DNA of 20,533 nucleotides from Anaerolineales bacterium UBA6663 (GTDB taxonomy: Bacteria; Chloroflexota; Anaerolineae; Anaerolineales; UBA6663), in contig DKKP01000338.1 in assembly GCA_002455335.1 (NCBI GenBank), positions 1-20,533 of the forward strand, in the 5' to 3' direction. Below are positions 7,109-14,140 of the stretch, one piece after another (position 1 is the stretch's first letter; each line of letters starts with the position of its first letter). A model generated the notes under the pieces. That model saw only the letters and a program-made list of their open reading frames with translations, was not told where the DNA came from and made no database searches. The position numbers and the translations under genes are program-made.

Positions 7109-8260
7109 ATGTCCCAGCCCCCCCAACCGCAGCCGCCGCCGCTCTTGCGGATCTGGCGCGACATCGTCGCCGCCGGCTGGCGCGAGCCGCTGCTCCGGTT
7201 TGGCACGCATGGGCTTATCCTCGCGCTGCTGGCCATGGCGGTCTGGCTAAGCCGGCTGCCGGTCGAGGGCCTCACACCCTTCGACGCCGTCGAGCAACTC
7301 GACAGCGGCGGACAGGCGTTCATCCCGGCCGCGACATCGACCCCGATCAGCGCGGGCGTCGTGGTCACCGCCGCCGCGCCGCCGCAATTCGGCGACGTGA
7401 TCGTCGATGACTCGACGCTCGATCGACAGGTCAACCCACAAACCCTCTTCCCTGAGCGCTCGCGAAGCGCGATCGAGACGGTGACTGTGGCCTCTGGAGA
7501 CACGCTCTCGGGCATCGCCGCGCGCTTCAATGTCGACGTCGCCACAGTACTCTGGGCCAACGCCACAGTGCTCGGCGACGACATCCACGCCGTTCGGGCC
7601 GGGCAGGTCTTGCGGATCCTGCCGGTCGATGGCGTGCTCCACTCCGTCGTCGCCGGCGAGGATCTCGACGACATTGCCCGCGCCTATGGGGTCACGCCAC
7701 AGTTGATCGTAGATTACCGCGACAATGGGCTGGCCGACACCAACGCCCGACTCGCAGCCGGCCAGGAACTCCTCATCCCGGGTGGACGGCGCGCACTGAC
7801 GCTATGGGTGCTCCCCTCATTGCCGCGCGGAGCTGTGGCGAACCCCGAGACCGGCTTTGGTCAGTGTCCGGGCGGTTACACGGGAGCCGTGGGCACCGCA
7901 GACTTCATCTGGCCCGTGGAGACGAAGACGCTCGGCGGACACCCCTTTTCGGCCGTACACATCGGGTTGGATGTCCGTGCCGCCGAGGGCGATCCCGTGC
8001 TGGCGGCCGATGCAGGCGTGGTCATGTATGCCGGGCCGAATGAGTTCGGCTATGGGAACTTGATCGTTCTCGAACACGGAAATGGTTTTGAGACGGCCTA
8101 TGGTGAATTGAGCGTCGTCTCAGTCGCTTGCGGCCAGAGCGTGATGCAGGGGAGCATCATCGGCGCCGCCGGACACAGCGGTAACTCCGAATTCCCAAAT
8201 CTGCATTTTGAGATCCGTCAGGATGGCCAGCCGATCGATCCACGACCGCTGCTGCCCTGA
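7109..8260 (+). CDS. LysM x2 / M23-like protein, copy C, probably catalytically dead
   Basis: The 383-residue product has the same plan: a membrane span (about 33-49), LysM domains at about 124-172 and 177-225, and an M23-like domain from about 266. Zinc-ligand positions are kept (H284 and D288 in HIGLD, H366 in NLHFE). The two other active-site histidines are replaced: YAHLS of copies A and B reads YGELS (E333), and HLH reads NLH (N364). In LytM-type enzymes these are the catalytic histidines, so the domain probably binds but does not cut, as in the regulatory LytM factors EnvC and NlpD. The cysteine pair (C253, C341) is kept. The head is proline-rich and unlike A and B. No ribosome-binding site is seen; the 19-base gap from copy B suggests cotranscription, and CATGAT at 7095-7100 is a possible weak -10 box. 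Confidence 0.9.
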   Translation: MSQPPQPQPPPLLRIWRDIVAAGWREPLLRFGTHGLILALLAMAVWLSRLPVEGLTPFDAVEQLDSGGQAFIPAATSTPISAGVVVTAAAPPQFGDVIVDDSTLDRQVNPQTLFPERSRSAIETVTVASGDTLSGIAARFNVDVATVLWANATVLGDDIHAVRAGQVLRILPVDGVLHSVVAGEDLDDIARAYGVTPQLIVDYRDNGLADTNARLAAGQELLIPGGRRALTLWVLPSLPRGAVANPETGFGQCPGGYTGAVGTADFIWPVETKTLGGHPFSAVHIGLDVRAAEGDPVLAADAGVVMYAGPNEFGYGNLIVLEHGNGFETAYGELSVVSVACGQSVMQGSIIGAAGHSGNSEFPNLHFEIRQDGQPIDPRPLLP

Positions 8261-8271
8261 GCCAACGTCGC

Positions 8272-9297
8272 TCAATCTCGCGCAAGCAGCGGCAATGCAA
8301 CACCGAAGGTGCTGCCCTGCCCGGGTTCGCTTGTGACATACAGCCGGCCGCCATGGCGCTCGATCACGGCGCGCACGATCGCCAGGCCCAAACCCGTACC
8401 GGGTATCCGGCGTTGCTGGTCGTTCTCGACCCTGTAGAAGGGCTCGAACAACCTGGGCTGATCGGCCAGAGGGATGCCGGGGCCGTTGTCGATCACCTCA
8501 CACACGGCCTCACCGCCGTGCTCGGCAACGCTGACCTGAATCTGCCCGCCCATCGGCGTGTACTTGATCGCGTTCTCGATCAAATTGTCAGCCGCGCTAC
8601 TCAGCCAGCCTTCATCGCCGAGGATCTCGCCCTCTCCGGGCGCGCGCTCGACCAGCAGCGTGATCGATTTCGCATCCGCCGACAGCACATGACGTCGGGC
8701 GGATTGCTGAAACACATCCGCCAACGAGAGCCGTCGCATCTCACTCAACGCAGTCGGAGACTCGACGCGTTCGACGGCCAACAAACGCTCGATCAATCGC
8801 CCGATGCGCTCAAGGCCGGTTTCGAGCAGTCGCAGGTATTCCTGCTGCAACGCAGTCGCGGGCGGCGAGACCTCGCCCAACATCACCAGGGCGCTGCTCG
8901 CCAGATGCAGTGGGTTCTTGAGATCGTGAATGACGGAATCGATCGCCTGCGCCTTCCAGCGCTCCGAGCGAGCGATGACGATCATCCAGCCCCAGCACTC
9001 GCCATCGGCCTGAGTCAGCGGGGCAGCCGTGACCGAGGGTTGCCCATCGAGATTGGGCGGCGGTGACACAGCTGCTGCCATGCCCGCTGCGCGCTGATGC
9101 GCCTCGAACCACTCGCCGAGGCCTCGATGGAGATCGAGCAGTGGGGCGCCGACGAGGCGCTCAACCGTTACGTTGAAGTAACGCTCTGTCGGGGGATTGA
9201 GATGCAGGATCCGCCCGTCGCGATCCAGGACGATTGCGGCATCCGAGAGGGGCGCCAGCAGCGACTTTAATGCCTCGGGCGAGGGCGTCCTGGCCAA
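8272..9297 (-). CDS. PAS-domain sensor histidine kinase, soluble, orphan
   Basis: The 341-residue product starts with a PAS domain (about 10-110; IVLDRDGRILHLNPPTERYF), then a dimerisation and phosphoacceptor helix with HDLKNPL (phosphorylated H124), and a HATPase domain with N box DNLIENAIKY (238-246), G1 box DNGPGIP (270-276), F box LFEPFYR (283-289) and G2 box GTGLGLAI (300-307). All kinase motifs are intact. No membrane span is present, so it senses a cytoplasmic signal or works with a partner. The start is TTG (9297-9295), with GGAGA on the minus strand about 5 bases before it. It begins 19 bases after the DUF3105-like gene and was probably cotranscribed with it. No response regulator gene is adjacent. 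Its 3' end faces copy C across 11 bases. Confidence 0.92.
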   Translation of the reverse strand: MARTPSPEALKSLLAPLSDAAIVLDRDGRILHLNPPTERYFNVTVERLVGAPLLDLHRGLGEWFEAHQRAAGMAAAVSPPPNLDGQPSVTAAPLTQADGECWGWMIVIARSERWKAQAIDSVIHDLKNPLHLASSALVMLGEVSPPATALQQEYLRLLETGLERIGRLIERLLAVERVESPTALSEMRRLSLADVFQQSARRHVLSADAKSITLLVERAPGEGEILGDEGWLSSAADNLIENAIKYTPMGGQIQVSVAEHGGEAVCEVIDNGPGIPLADQPRLFEPFYRVENDQQRRIPGTGLGLAIVRAVIERHGGRLYVTSEPGQGSTFGVALPLLARD

Positions 9298-9316
9298 AAC
9301 GTCTCCGATGTGCGCT

Positions 9317-9919
9317 TCAGGGCCCCGAGATCGGGCCGCGGTTGACGAAGCGCTGATACCACTGTGTCAGCAGGCCCTGATCGACGCGCTCTAACGGCAT
9401 CTCGTGGCCCCACGCCAACGCCAGGATCGGCGCCGCGAGGTCGCCTTCATACCGCGTTATCACCGCCTTGCGCGCACCATACAGTGGGTCAGGCGAGATC
9501 GAACTCTTATAGAACTCTTGAAGCTGCGCCTCGAGCTCGGCACAATCTGTATCACACGCATAGAGATAAACAACCCAGCCGCGCGAGAGGTTGTTGAGGT
9601 AATACCCGGGCGCAACGGGCTCAGCCGCCAGACCGGATTTAGCGCCGACGCCATAGTGTGTTCCCGACGACGGCGGCTCGTGCTGAAACGTCAGAACCGT
9701 GCCTTCAGGAACGACGGCGCGACCCTCATCAGGGACGACGACTTCGCCCGGCAAGGTGCCGACACGCGTGAACATCGAATACAAGAAGATCGCAAGCAGC
9801 ACCGCGGCGATGCCCAGCGTACCCAGCAAAATGACGTTCCAGGTACGCGAAGACCGCTGCAGCTCAGTCCGTCGTTGCTCACGACGGGTGTTGCGCGTAA
9901 TCCGTTCCTTGCTTGACAA
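9317..9919 (-). CDS. DUF3105-like single-pass membrane protein
   Basis: The 200-residue product has a basic cytoplasmic head (residues 1-27), one membrane span (about 28-50) and an outside domain with PPSSGTHYG at 82-90 and NNLSRGWVVYLYAC at 109-122. These match the DUF3105 pattern (PP[TS]SGPH ... HNLEHGGVV), but the histidines of the second motif are replaced by Asn and Ser-Arg, so any metal site is altered. The function of the family is unknown. C122 and C126 could form a disulfide. The TTG at 9919 is preferred because GGAGG on the minus strand (9932-9928) lies 8 bases upstream; GTG at 9934 overlaps that site and is the alternative. It is the first gene of a likely operon with the histidine kinase, for which it might be the extracytoplasmic partner. 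Confidence 0.75.
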   Translation of the reverse strand: MSSKERITRNTRREQRRTELQRSSRTWNVILLGTLGIAAVLLAIFLYSMFTRVGTLPGEVVVPDEGRAVVPEGTVLTFQHEPPSSGTHYGVGAKSGLAAEPVAPGYYLNNLSRGWVVYLYACDTDCAELEAQLQEFYKSSISPDPLYGARKAVITRYEGDLAAPILALAWGHEMPLERVDQGLLTQWYQRFVNRGPISGP

Positions 9920-10017
9920 GGCCAGCTCCTCCACCCAATCTGCGTCGAACCAGACAGCCCCTGCGCGGTGACCTCACCTGCGCGACGATTGAGGGTGTCA
10001 AACGTTCGACTCTGACT

Positions 10018-10027
10018 TAAAATTGTA
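10018..10027. promoter_or_regulatory. Overlapping divergent -10 boxes
   Basis: On the plus strand TAAAAT (10018-10023) ends 6 bases before the ATG at 10030 of the MOSC gene, giving a leaderless message. On the minus strand TACAAT (10027-10022) could serve the DUF3105-like gene, with a leader of about 95 bases. -35 matches are weak on the plus strand (GTGTCA at 9995-10000, 17-base spacer) and were not resolved on the minus strand. If both are real, the two promoters cannot be occupied together. Confidence 0.45.
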
Positions 10028-10029
10028 AC

Positions 10030-10680
10030 ATGTCGGACCTGAACACCACGCCACGCCATCTCGTATCGATCAACCGCAGCGCCGGTCACGACCTCTCGGT
10101 CGGAGGACGGATCATCCACACCGGCATCGCCAAGACGCCGGTGCAGGAGGCCGAAGTCGGCCAGCTCGGGCTGGCGGGCGATCTCGTCGCCAATGTCAAA
10201 CACCACGGCGGCCCTGACCAGGCTGTTTACCTCTACAGCGCCGCGGACTATGCCTGGTGGGCCAGACAACTCAACCGTGAGCTGAAGCCCGGGTCCTTTG
10301 GCGAGAACCTGACGCTGAGCGATTTCGGGCCCGGGCCGGTGCACATCGGCGATCGTTATCAGGTCGGCAGCGTGCTCCTTGAGGTCACGGCGCCGCGCAT
10401 CCCGTGCTCGACGCTGGCCGCGCATATGGACGACCCCGAATTCATCGCGCGCTTCCGGGCCGCCGAGCGGCCCGGCTTCTACGCCCGGGTTCTAGAGCCC
10501 GGCATGGCATGCGTGGGTGATGTCGTGCACGTCAGCCGCGCCGACGGGTTTAGCCTGATCGAGGCATACCGGTTGTGGTATACGCCCGAACCCGACGCCG
10601 ATCTTGTGCGCCAGGCGCTTGCCGCGCCTGTGGCGACCCGTATGCGCGCGCGCTGGGAGAAGTGGCTGGCTCAGGGTTGA
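10030..10680 (+). CDS. MOSC-domain protein (YiiM-like)
   Basis: The 216-residue product matches stand-alone MOSC domain proteins, relatives of the C-terminal domain of molybdenum cofactor sulfurase. Characteristic segments are KHHGGPDQAVYLYS (57-70), PGSFGENLT (87-95), GDRYQVGSVLLEVTAPRIPC (107-126) and GVGDVV-like CVGDVVHV at the end of the core. C126 is the conserved MOSC cysteine proposed to carry sulfur or bind the cofactor. YiiM-type proteins help reduce N-hydroxylated compounds; the partner here is unknown. The ATG at 10030 has no ribosome-binding site but follows a -10 box by 6 bases, so it is probably leaderless. A strong terminator follows 25 bases after the stop. Confidence 0.9.
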   Translation: MSDLNTTPRHLVSINRSAGHDLSVGGRIIHTGIAKTPVQEAEVGQLGLAGDLVANVKHHGGPDQAVYLYSAADYAWWARQLNRELKPGSFGENLTLSDFGPGPVHIGDRYQVGSVLLEVTAPRIPCSTLAAHMDDPEFIARFRAAERPGFYARVLEPGMACVGDVVHVSRADGFSLIEAYRLWYTPEPDADLVRQALAAPVATRMRARWEKWLAQG

Positions 10681-10705
10681 TCTTGAGATCAGCACACGGC
10701 AACGC

Positions 10706-10738
10706 AAAGACCCGGCCAAATTGAGCCGGGTCTTTTTT
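10706..10738 (+). terminator. Rho-independent terminator after the MOSC gene
   Basis: AAAGACCCGGC (10706-10716) pairs perfectly with GCCGGGTCTTT (10725-10735) around an 8-base loop, followed by a run of T to 10738. It ends the MOSC transcript. It is also directly beyond the 3' end of the tRNA cluster on the other strand and may stop that transcript too, although the minus-strand side has only three T. Confidence 0.9.
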
Positions 10739-10739
10739 G

Positions 10740-10814
10740 TGCGCCTGAAGGGATTCGAACCCCTGGCCTTTTGCTCCGCAAGCAAACGCTCTAATCCAAC
10801 TGAGCTACAGGCGC
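10740..10814 (-). tRNA. tRNA-Arg (anticodon GCG)
   Basis: The minus strand folds into a full cloverleaf of 75 bases. The acceptor stem pairs GCGCCTG with CAGGCGC, the D stem is GCTC/GAGC, the anticodon stem TTTGC/GCAAA encloses the loop TTGCGGA, and the T arm has the loop TTCGAAT. Loop positions 34-36 read GCG, which decodes the arginine codon CGC. Discriminator base A; CCA is not encoded. The acceptor and D-arm sequence resembles bacterial tRNA-Arg. G34 is notable because most bacteria use an ACG anticodon edited to ICG for this codon box. It is the last of three tRNA genes on the same strand. Confidence 0.93.
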
Positions 10815-10819
10815 ATATC

Positions 10820-10889
10820 TGATTGTAAATTGCTGATTTCTGATTCTTGATTGGCTGTTCCGCAATCAGAAATCAACAATCAGCAATTC
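10820..10889. repeat. Palindromic array of ten 7-bp units between tRNA genes
   Basis: The AT-rich spacer between two tRNA genes divides into ten 7-base units. Five on the left are of the form TGATTnn (one is AAATTGC), then CTGTTCC at the centre (10855-10861), then four on the right of the inverse form nnAATCA or GCAATTC. The two halves are imperfect reverse complements, so the transcript could form a long hairpin within the tRNA precursor. It resembles short heptameric repeats seen in other bacteria, but I cannot name a family. Confidence 0.7.
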
Positions 10890-10895
10890 AACAGG

Positions 10896-10988
10896 CGGGG
10901 AGGGAGGGATTTGAACCCTCGGTACAGTTTTAAAGCTGTACAAGCACTTAGCAGGCGCTCCCGATCAGCCGTACTCCGGCACCTCCCC
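10896..10988 (-). tRNA. tRNA-Ser (anticodon GCT)
   Basis: The minus strand gives a 93-base class II tRNA. The acceptor stem is GGGGAGG/CCTCCCC, the anticodon stem AGCGC/GTGCT contains one G-U pair, and the loop CTGCTAA gives anticodon GCT (codons AGC and AGU). A long variable arm forms a GTACAG/CTGTAC hairpin, and the T loop is TTCAAAT. Discriminator base G is typical of serine tRNA. CCA is not encoded. It lies between tRNA-Ser(TGA) and tRNA-Arg(GCG). Confidence 0.94.
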
Positions 10989-11010
10989 GGGAGTGCTTGG
11001 CGACCGTTCG

Positions 11011-11101
<91 letters not shown>

Positions 11102-11272
11102 GGATCGAGGAGGTGACTGCCTCCAAGCCTGTGAATGATACCAGAACATCCATAACTGAGTCAAATACATCGTTCTGGCGCACACGGAGCCGCGCGCCCC
11201 AACGCGCGCCAACCGTTCCCATCCAACCTGTACGCCGAATTAACAAAGGCTGGCATATCTTTGAACGCGAGC

Positions 11273-11289
11273 TCAACCGTTTTGCGGAG
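11273..11289 (+). promoter_or_regulatory. Leader element shared by both subtilase genes, copy 1
   Basis: TCAACCGTTTTGCGGAG lies 112 bases before the first subtilase start. The same 17 bases with one change (A for G at position 12) occur at 14559-14575, 128 bases before the second subtilase start. The surrounding sequence is not similar, so the block looks selectively conserved, perhaps as an operator or promoter element. Confidence 0.5.
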
Positions 11290-11324
11290 ATGGTTTGTAA
11301 GTAGTTAGAACGAGTGTTGGTGGT

Positions 11325-11389
11325 GACCCGGTTGAGGGAACGATCGCAGGGGGCAACGGCAGGGAGAGCTGCCGATGGCCTACCGGGTC
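11325..11389 (+). promoter_or_regulatory. Structured leader of the first subtilase gene
   Basis: GACCCGGT (11325-11332) pairs perfectly with ACCGGGTC (11382-11389), enclosing a 49-base region that contains a second hairpin: GGCAG (11358-11362), loop GGAGAG, CTGCC (11369-11373). The outer stem closes 11 bases before the ATG at 11401. Such a fold could control translation. It matches no riboswitch class I can assign; the inner hairpin followed by GATGG faintly recalls part of the cyclic-di-GMP-I aptamer, but the rest is missing. Confidence 0.45.
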
Positions 11390-11400
11390 TAGAGAGAGAG

Positions 11401-14076
11401 ATGAAGATGGGTAAACACATTCGTCAGTGGTTCCTGGTCGCTGTCGCAGGATTGAGCCTCGCGACACCCTGGGCGCAGACCCGAGCAATCGGAGAGAGTG
11501 CGCCGCCCGTGCTGCTCGCGCTCGCCGAGCACCAACCGGAGGCCGTGATCCGGGTCATCGTGCAGAAGAGCGCCAGCGACACAACCGAGCCTGAAGCTCT
11601 AGTCGCCCGCCTGGGTGGAGTCGTCACACGCAACCTGGGGATCATCAACGGCTTTGCGGCCGAGATCCCGGCGGGTGCGGTGCGCGAACTGGCTCAAGCC
11701 AGCACGATCCGCTGGATGTCGTTGGACGCGATCGTTGATCGCTCCGATGAGCCGCTCGGGTACTGGCAGGAAGACTTCAGCTTCGCGTCGGTCTCGTCCC
11801 AGGGACCGGCGGCCTGGCTCAACGGCCAAGATTGGCCCCTGGGCGCGTGGAGCGAGATCGGCGAGGCCAACGGCCCGGTGGCCGGTGATGTCGCGATCAG
11901 CACATTCTTCTCGGGCGCCAACGAGGGCCTGCGGCTACAGGGCGCCGGGCGCGGTCTGCAGGGCACGGCCGATCTCTCCACCACGGCAGCTGCCCAGTTG
12001 ACCCTGACCTTCCGGCGCAAGGATCTGACCGAGGCCGACTGGGTGAGCGTGCAGGCCTCGGCCGACGGCGGCGCCTCGTGGAGCGAGTTGGGTCGGCTGG
12101 CCGGGCCAGCCACCGACGACCTGCTGCAGACCGCCACGTTCGATCTCGGCGCGTATCGTGTGCCGACCTTTGCGCTCCGCCTGGTCACCTCCGATGGCTT
12201 CCAGCCGGCCGGCCAGGTTTACATCGATTACGTGCGTGTCGACTACACCTCGACGTTGCAGCAACCCGCCGACTCAACCTTTGAGGGCGCGCAGACCAAT
12301 CTGTTGTATCTGCCCACGACCCTGAAGAAGACCGACATGACGGCGACCGATGCCGCGGCCGCCTCCGAGCTCGAGTCGGCGCAATTCGGCTTCAACTGGC
12401 TGTACGCCTACGACGGTTTTGACGCGGTGTCCTTCGGCAACAACACCGGCAGCGTCAACTGGGAGACGAACTGGATCGAAGACGACGTCGCCGGCAACGG
12501 TCCGGGCAAGGGCAACGTCACCGTCTACGCCGGCGAGCTCTGGCTCGACGACTACCCTGACACTCAGACACAGCCCAGTGTGCGCCGCGAGATCAACCTG
12601 ACGGGCGCGATCGAGGCCCATCTCAGTTTCAGCTTCCGCACGACCTCGGGCGTCGACGCCGACGATCGCGTGGTGCTCGAGATCTCGAGTAACAAGGGCC
12701 AGACTTACACGACCCTCGACACCGCCGAAGGCATCGTGGGCGCGACCTCGAGCTGGAGGTGGTACGACATCTCGGCGTACGCGTCAGCCGACACGGTGGT
12801 CCGGGCGCGTGTGTCGGCGGGGTATGGTTCGCCCTACGAGAGCTTTGTGATCGACAACGTGTATGTCGACTACACCAAGGTCTGCCCGGTCTGTGTCGAC
12901 ACAAGCCGTCTGGCCGGCGCGTCGATCCAGTCGATCGGCGCCGACAAGGTCTGGAACGAAGCGCCCTATCGCCAGGGCGAGGGCGTGGCCGTGGCCGTGG
13001 TCGACAGCGGCATCGCCTGGCACACCGACCTGTACAGCGAGTACTGGGACGCGCGGATCGTCGGCGGCGTCAATTACGCCGATGATTGGTACGTCGACGA
13101 CCTGAACGGGCACGGCACACACGTGGCCGGCATCATCGCCGGAGACGGCTACATGTCCGACGGTGCGCACATGGGCGTGGCCCCGCGCGTCAACCTGGTG
13201 GACGTCAAGGTGCTCAACGACTCCGGCCTGGGCTATCTATCGGACGTCGTGGCCGGTTTGCAGTGGATCAACGACAACCGCGCGGTCTACAACATCCGCG
13301 TGGTCAACGTCTCGCTCAACAGCACGGTTGAGGAGACGTATCATCAAAGCCCGCTCAACGCGGCGCTCGAGATCCTGTGGTTCAATGGCCTGGTCGTGGT
13401 CGTCTCTGCCGGCAACAACGGCAGCAACAGCTCGGCCACCCGGGGCGTGCTCTTCCCGCCGGCGAACGATCCGTTCTTGATCTCCGTCGGCGCCGCTGAC
13501 GACAAGAACTCGGCCTCGCTCGCCGACGATACGCTCGCACACTTCTCGGCTTACGGCACGGTCGAGGGCCAGGCCAAGCCCGATCTTGTGGCGCCCGGCT
13601 ACGATCGCGTCAGCCTGCTCTCTTCAGAAGACAGCAGCCTGGCCACCGGTCACCCGCTCAACAAGGTGGCGGGTTGGGGCGGCTACACCTACTTCAAGAT
13701 GTCGGGCACGTCGATGGCCGCCCCCGTGGTGGCCGGCGCAGCGGCCCTGCTGCTGCAGGATGAGCCCAACCTGAGCCCAGATCAGGTCAAGTATCGGCTG
13801 ATCGCGACGGCGAACACGAACTGGGGCGGCTATAACCCGGCCGTAGGCGGGGCGCCTTACCTCGACGTGTATGCGGCGGTCAAGGGCACGACGAACCAGA
13901 GCGCCAACAACGGGCTGCAGGCCAGCCAGTTGCTCTGGAGCGGATCGCAACCGATCACCTGGAACAGCGTCAACTGGAACTCGGTCAACTGGAATTCGGT
14001 TAACTGGAATTCAGTCAACTGGAACTCGGTCAATTGGAACTCGGTCAACTGGAATAGTTCGTATCAAGAGCCGTAG
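11401..14076 (+). CDS. Secreted subtilisin-like (S8) serine peptidase with two inserted beta-sandwich domains
   Basis: The 891-residue product has, in order, a signal peptide (about 1-28), an inhibitor-I9-like propeptide (about 48-112; VIRVIVQK, FAAEIPAG), two similar beta-sandwich domains (about 135-282 and 335-492, ending VYIDYVRVDYT and FVIDNVYVDYT), a CxxC pair (C495, C498), the S8 domain with D535 (VVDSG), H574 (GHGTHVAG), N672 (SAGNNG) and S771 (GTSMAAP), and a tail of seven NWNSV-type repeats. It should be exported and mature by propeptide cleavage; the beta-sandwiches probably bind substrate or cell surface. The ATG at 11401 is chosen because the signal peptide begins there after GAGAGAG; the frame is open back to a GTG at 11314, but that stretch lies in the structured leader. 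The second subtilase lacks the two inserted domains. Confidence 0.93.
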   Translation: MKMGKHIRQWFLVAVAGLSLATPWAQTRAIGESAPPVLLALAEHQPEAVIRVIVQKSASDTTEPEALVARLGGVVTRNLGIINGFAAEIPAGAVRELAQASTIRWMSLDAIVDRSDEPLGYWQEDFSFASVSSQGPAAWLNGQDWPLGAWSEIGEANGPVAGDVAISTFFSGANEGLRLQGAGRGLQGTADLSTTAAAQLTLTFRRKDLTEADWVSVQASADGGASWSELGRLAGPATDDLLQTATFDLGAYRVPTFALRLVTSDGFQPAGQVYIDYVRVDYTSTLQQPADSTFEGAQTNLLYLPTTLKKTDMTATDAAAASELESAQFGFNWLYAYDGFDAVSFGNNTGSVNWETNWIEDDVAGNGPGKGNVTVYAGELWLDDYPDTQTQPSVRREINLTGAIEAHLSFSFRTTSGVDADDRVVLEISSNKGQTYTTLDTAEGIVGATSSWRWYDISAYASADTVVRARVSAGYGSPYESFVIDNVYVDYTKVCPVCVDTSRLAGASIQSIGADKVWNEAPYRQGEGVAVAVVDSGIAWHTDLYSEYWDARIVGGVNYADDWYVDDLNGHGTHVAGIIAGDGYMSDGAHMGVAPRVNLVDVKVLNDSGLGYLSDVVAGLQWINDNRAVYNIRVVNVSLNSTVEETYHQSPLNAALEILWFNGLVVVVSAGNNGSNSSATRGVLFPPANDPFLISVGAADDKNSASLADDTLAHFSAYGTVEGQAKPDLVAPGYDRVSLLSSEDSSLATGHPLNKVAGWGGYTYFKMSGTSMAAPVVAGAAALLLQDEPNLSPDQVKYRLIATANTNWGGYNPAVGGAPYLDVYAAVKGTTNQSANNGLQASQLLWSGSQPITWNSVNWNSVNWNSVNWNSVNWNSVNWNSVNWNSSYQEP
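13957..14061 (+). repeat. Seven 15-bp repeats encoding (N/T)WNSV
   Basis: Seven consecutive 15-base units encode TWNSV, five times NWNSV and a final NWNSS, at the C terminus of the first subtilase. Codons drift synonymously between units (AAC/AAT, TCG/TCA/AGC, GTC/GTT), so selection appears to act on the peptide, not the DNA. Confidence 0.95.
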
Positions 14077-14140
14077 ACGTCGCCTGTGGTCTCGCAGTCA
14101 CAGAACGTTCGGGTCAACGGCAGATGAAGAGAGAGATCTT

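Noticed and set aside
11330..11380. Cyclic-di-GMP-I riboswitch before the first subtilase
   Set aside because: Only the inner hairpin followed by GATGG resembles the aptamer. The conserved GCAAA-containing core and the tetraloop arm are absent or out of order.
11314..11400. Longer first-subtilase protein from the GTG at 11314
   Set aside because: The extra 29 residues precede a normal signal peptide and overlap the structured leader; the purine-rich site before 11401 is a better start signal.
13871..14140. Longer version of the small secreted protein starting inside the subtilase
   Set aside because: That part is the out-of-frame shadow of the subtilase repeats, rich in Arg/Ser/Thr. A clear signal peptide and ribosome-binding site start at 14141.
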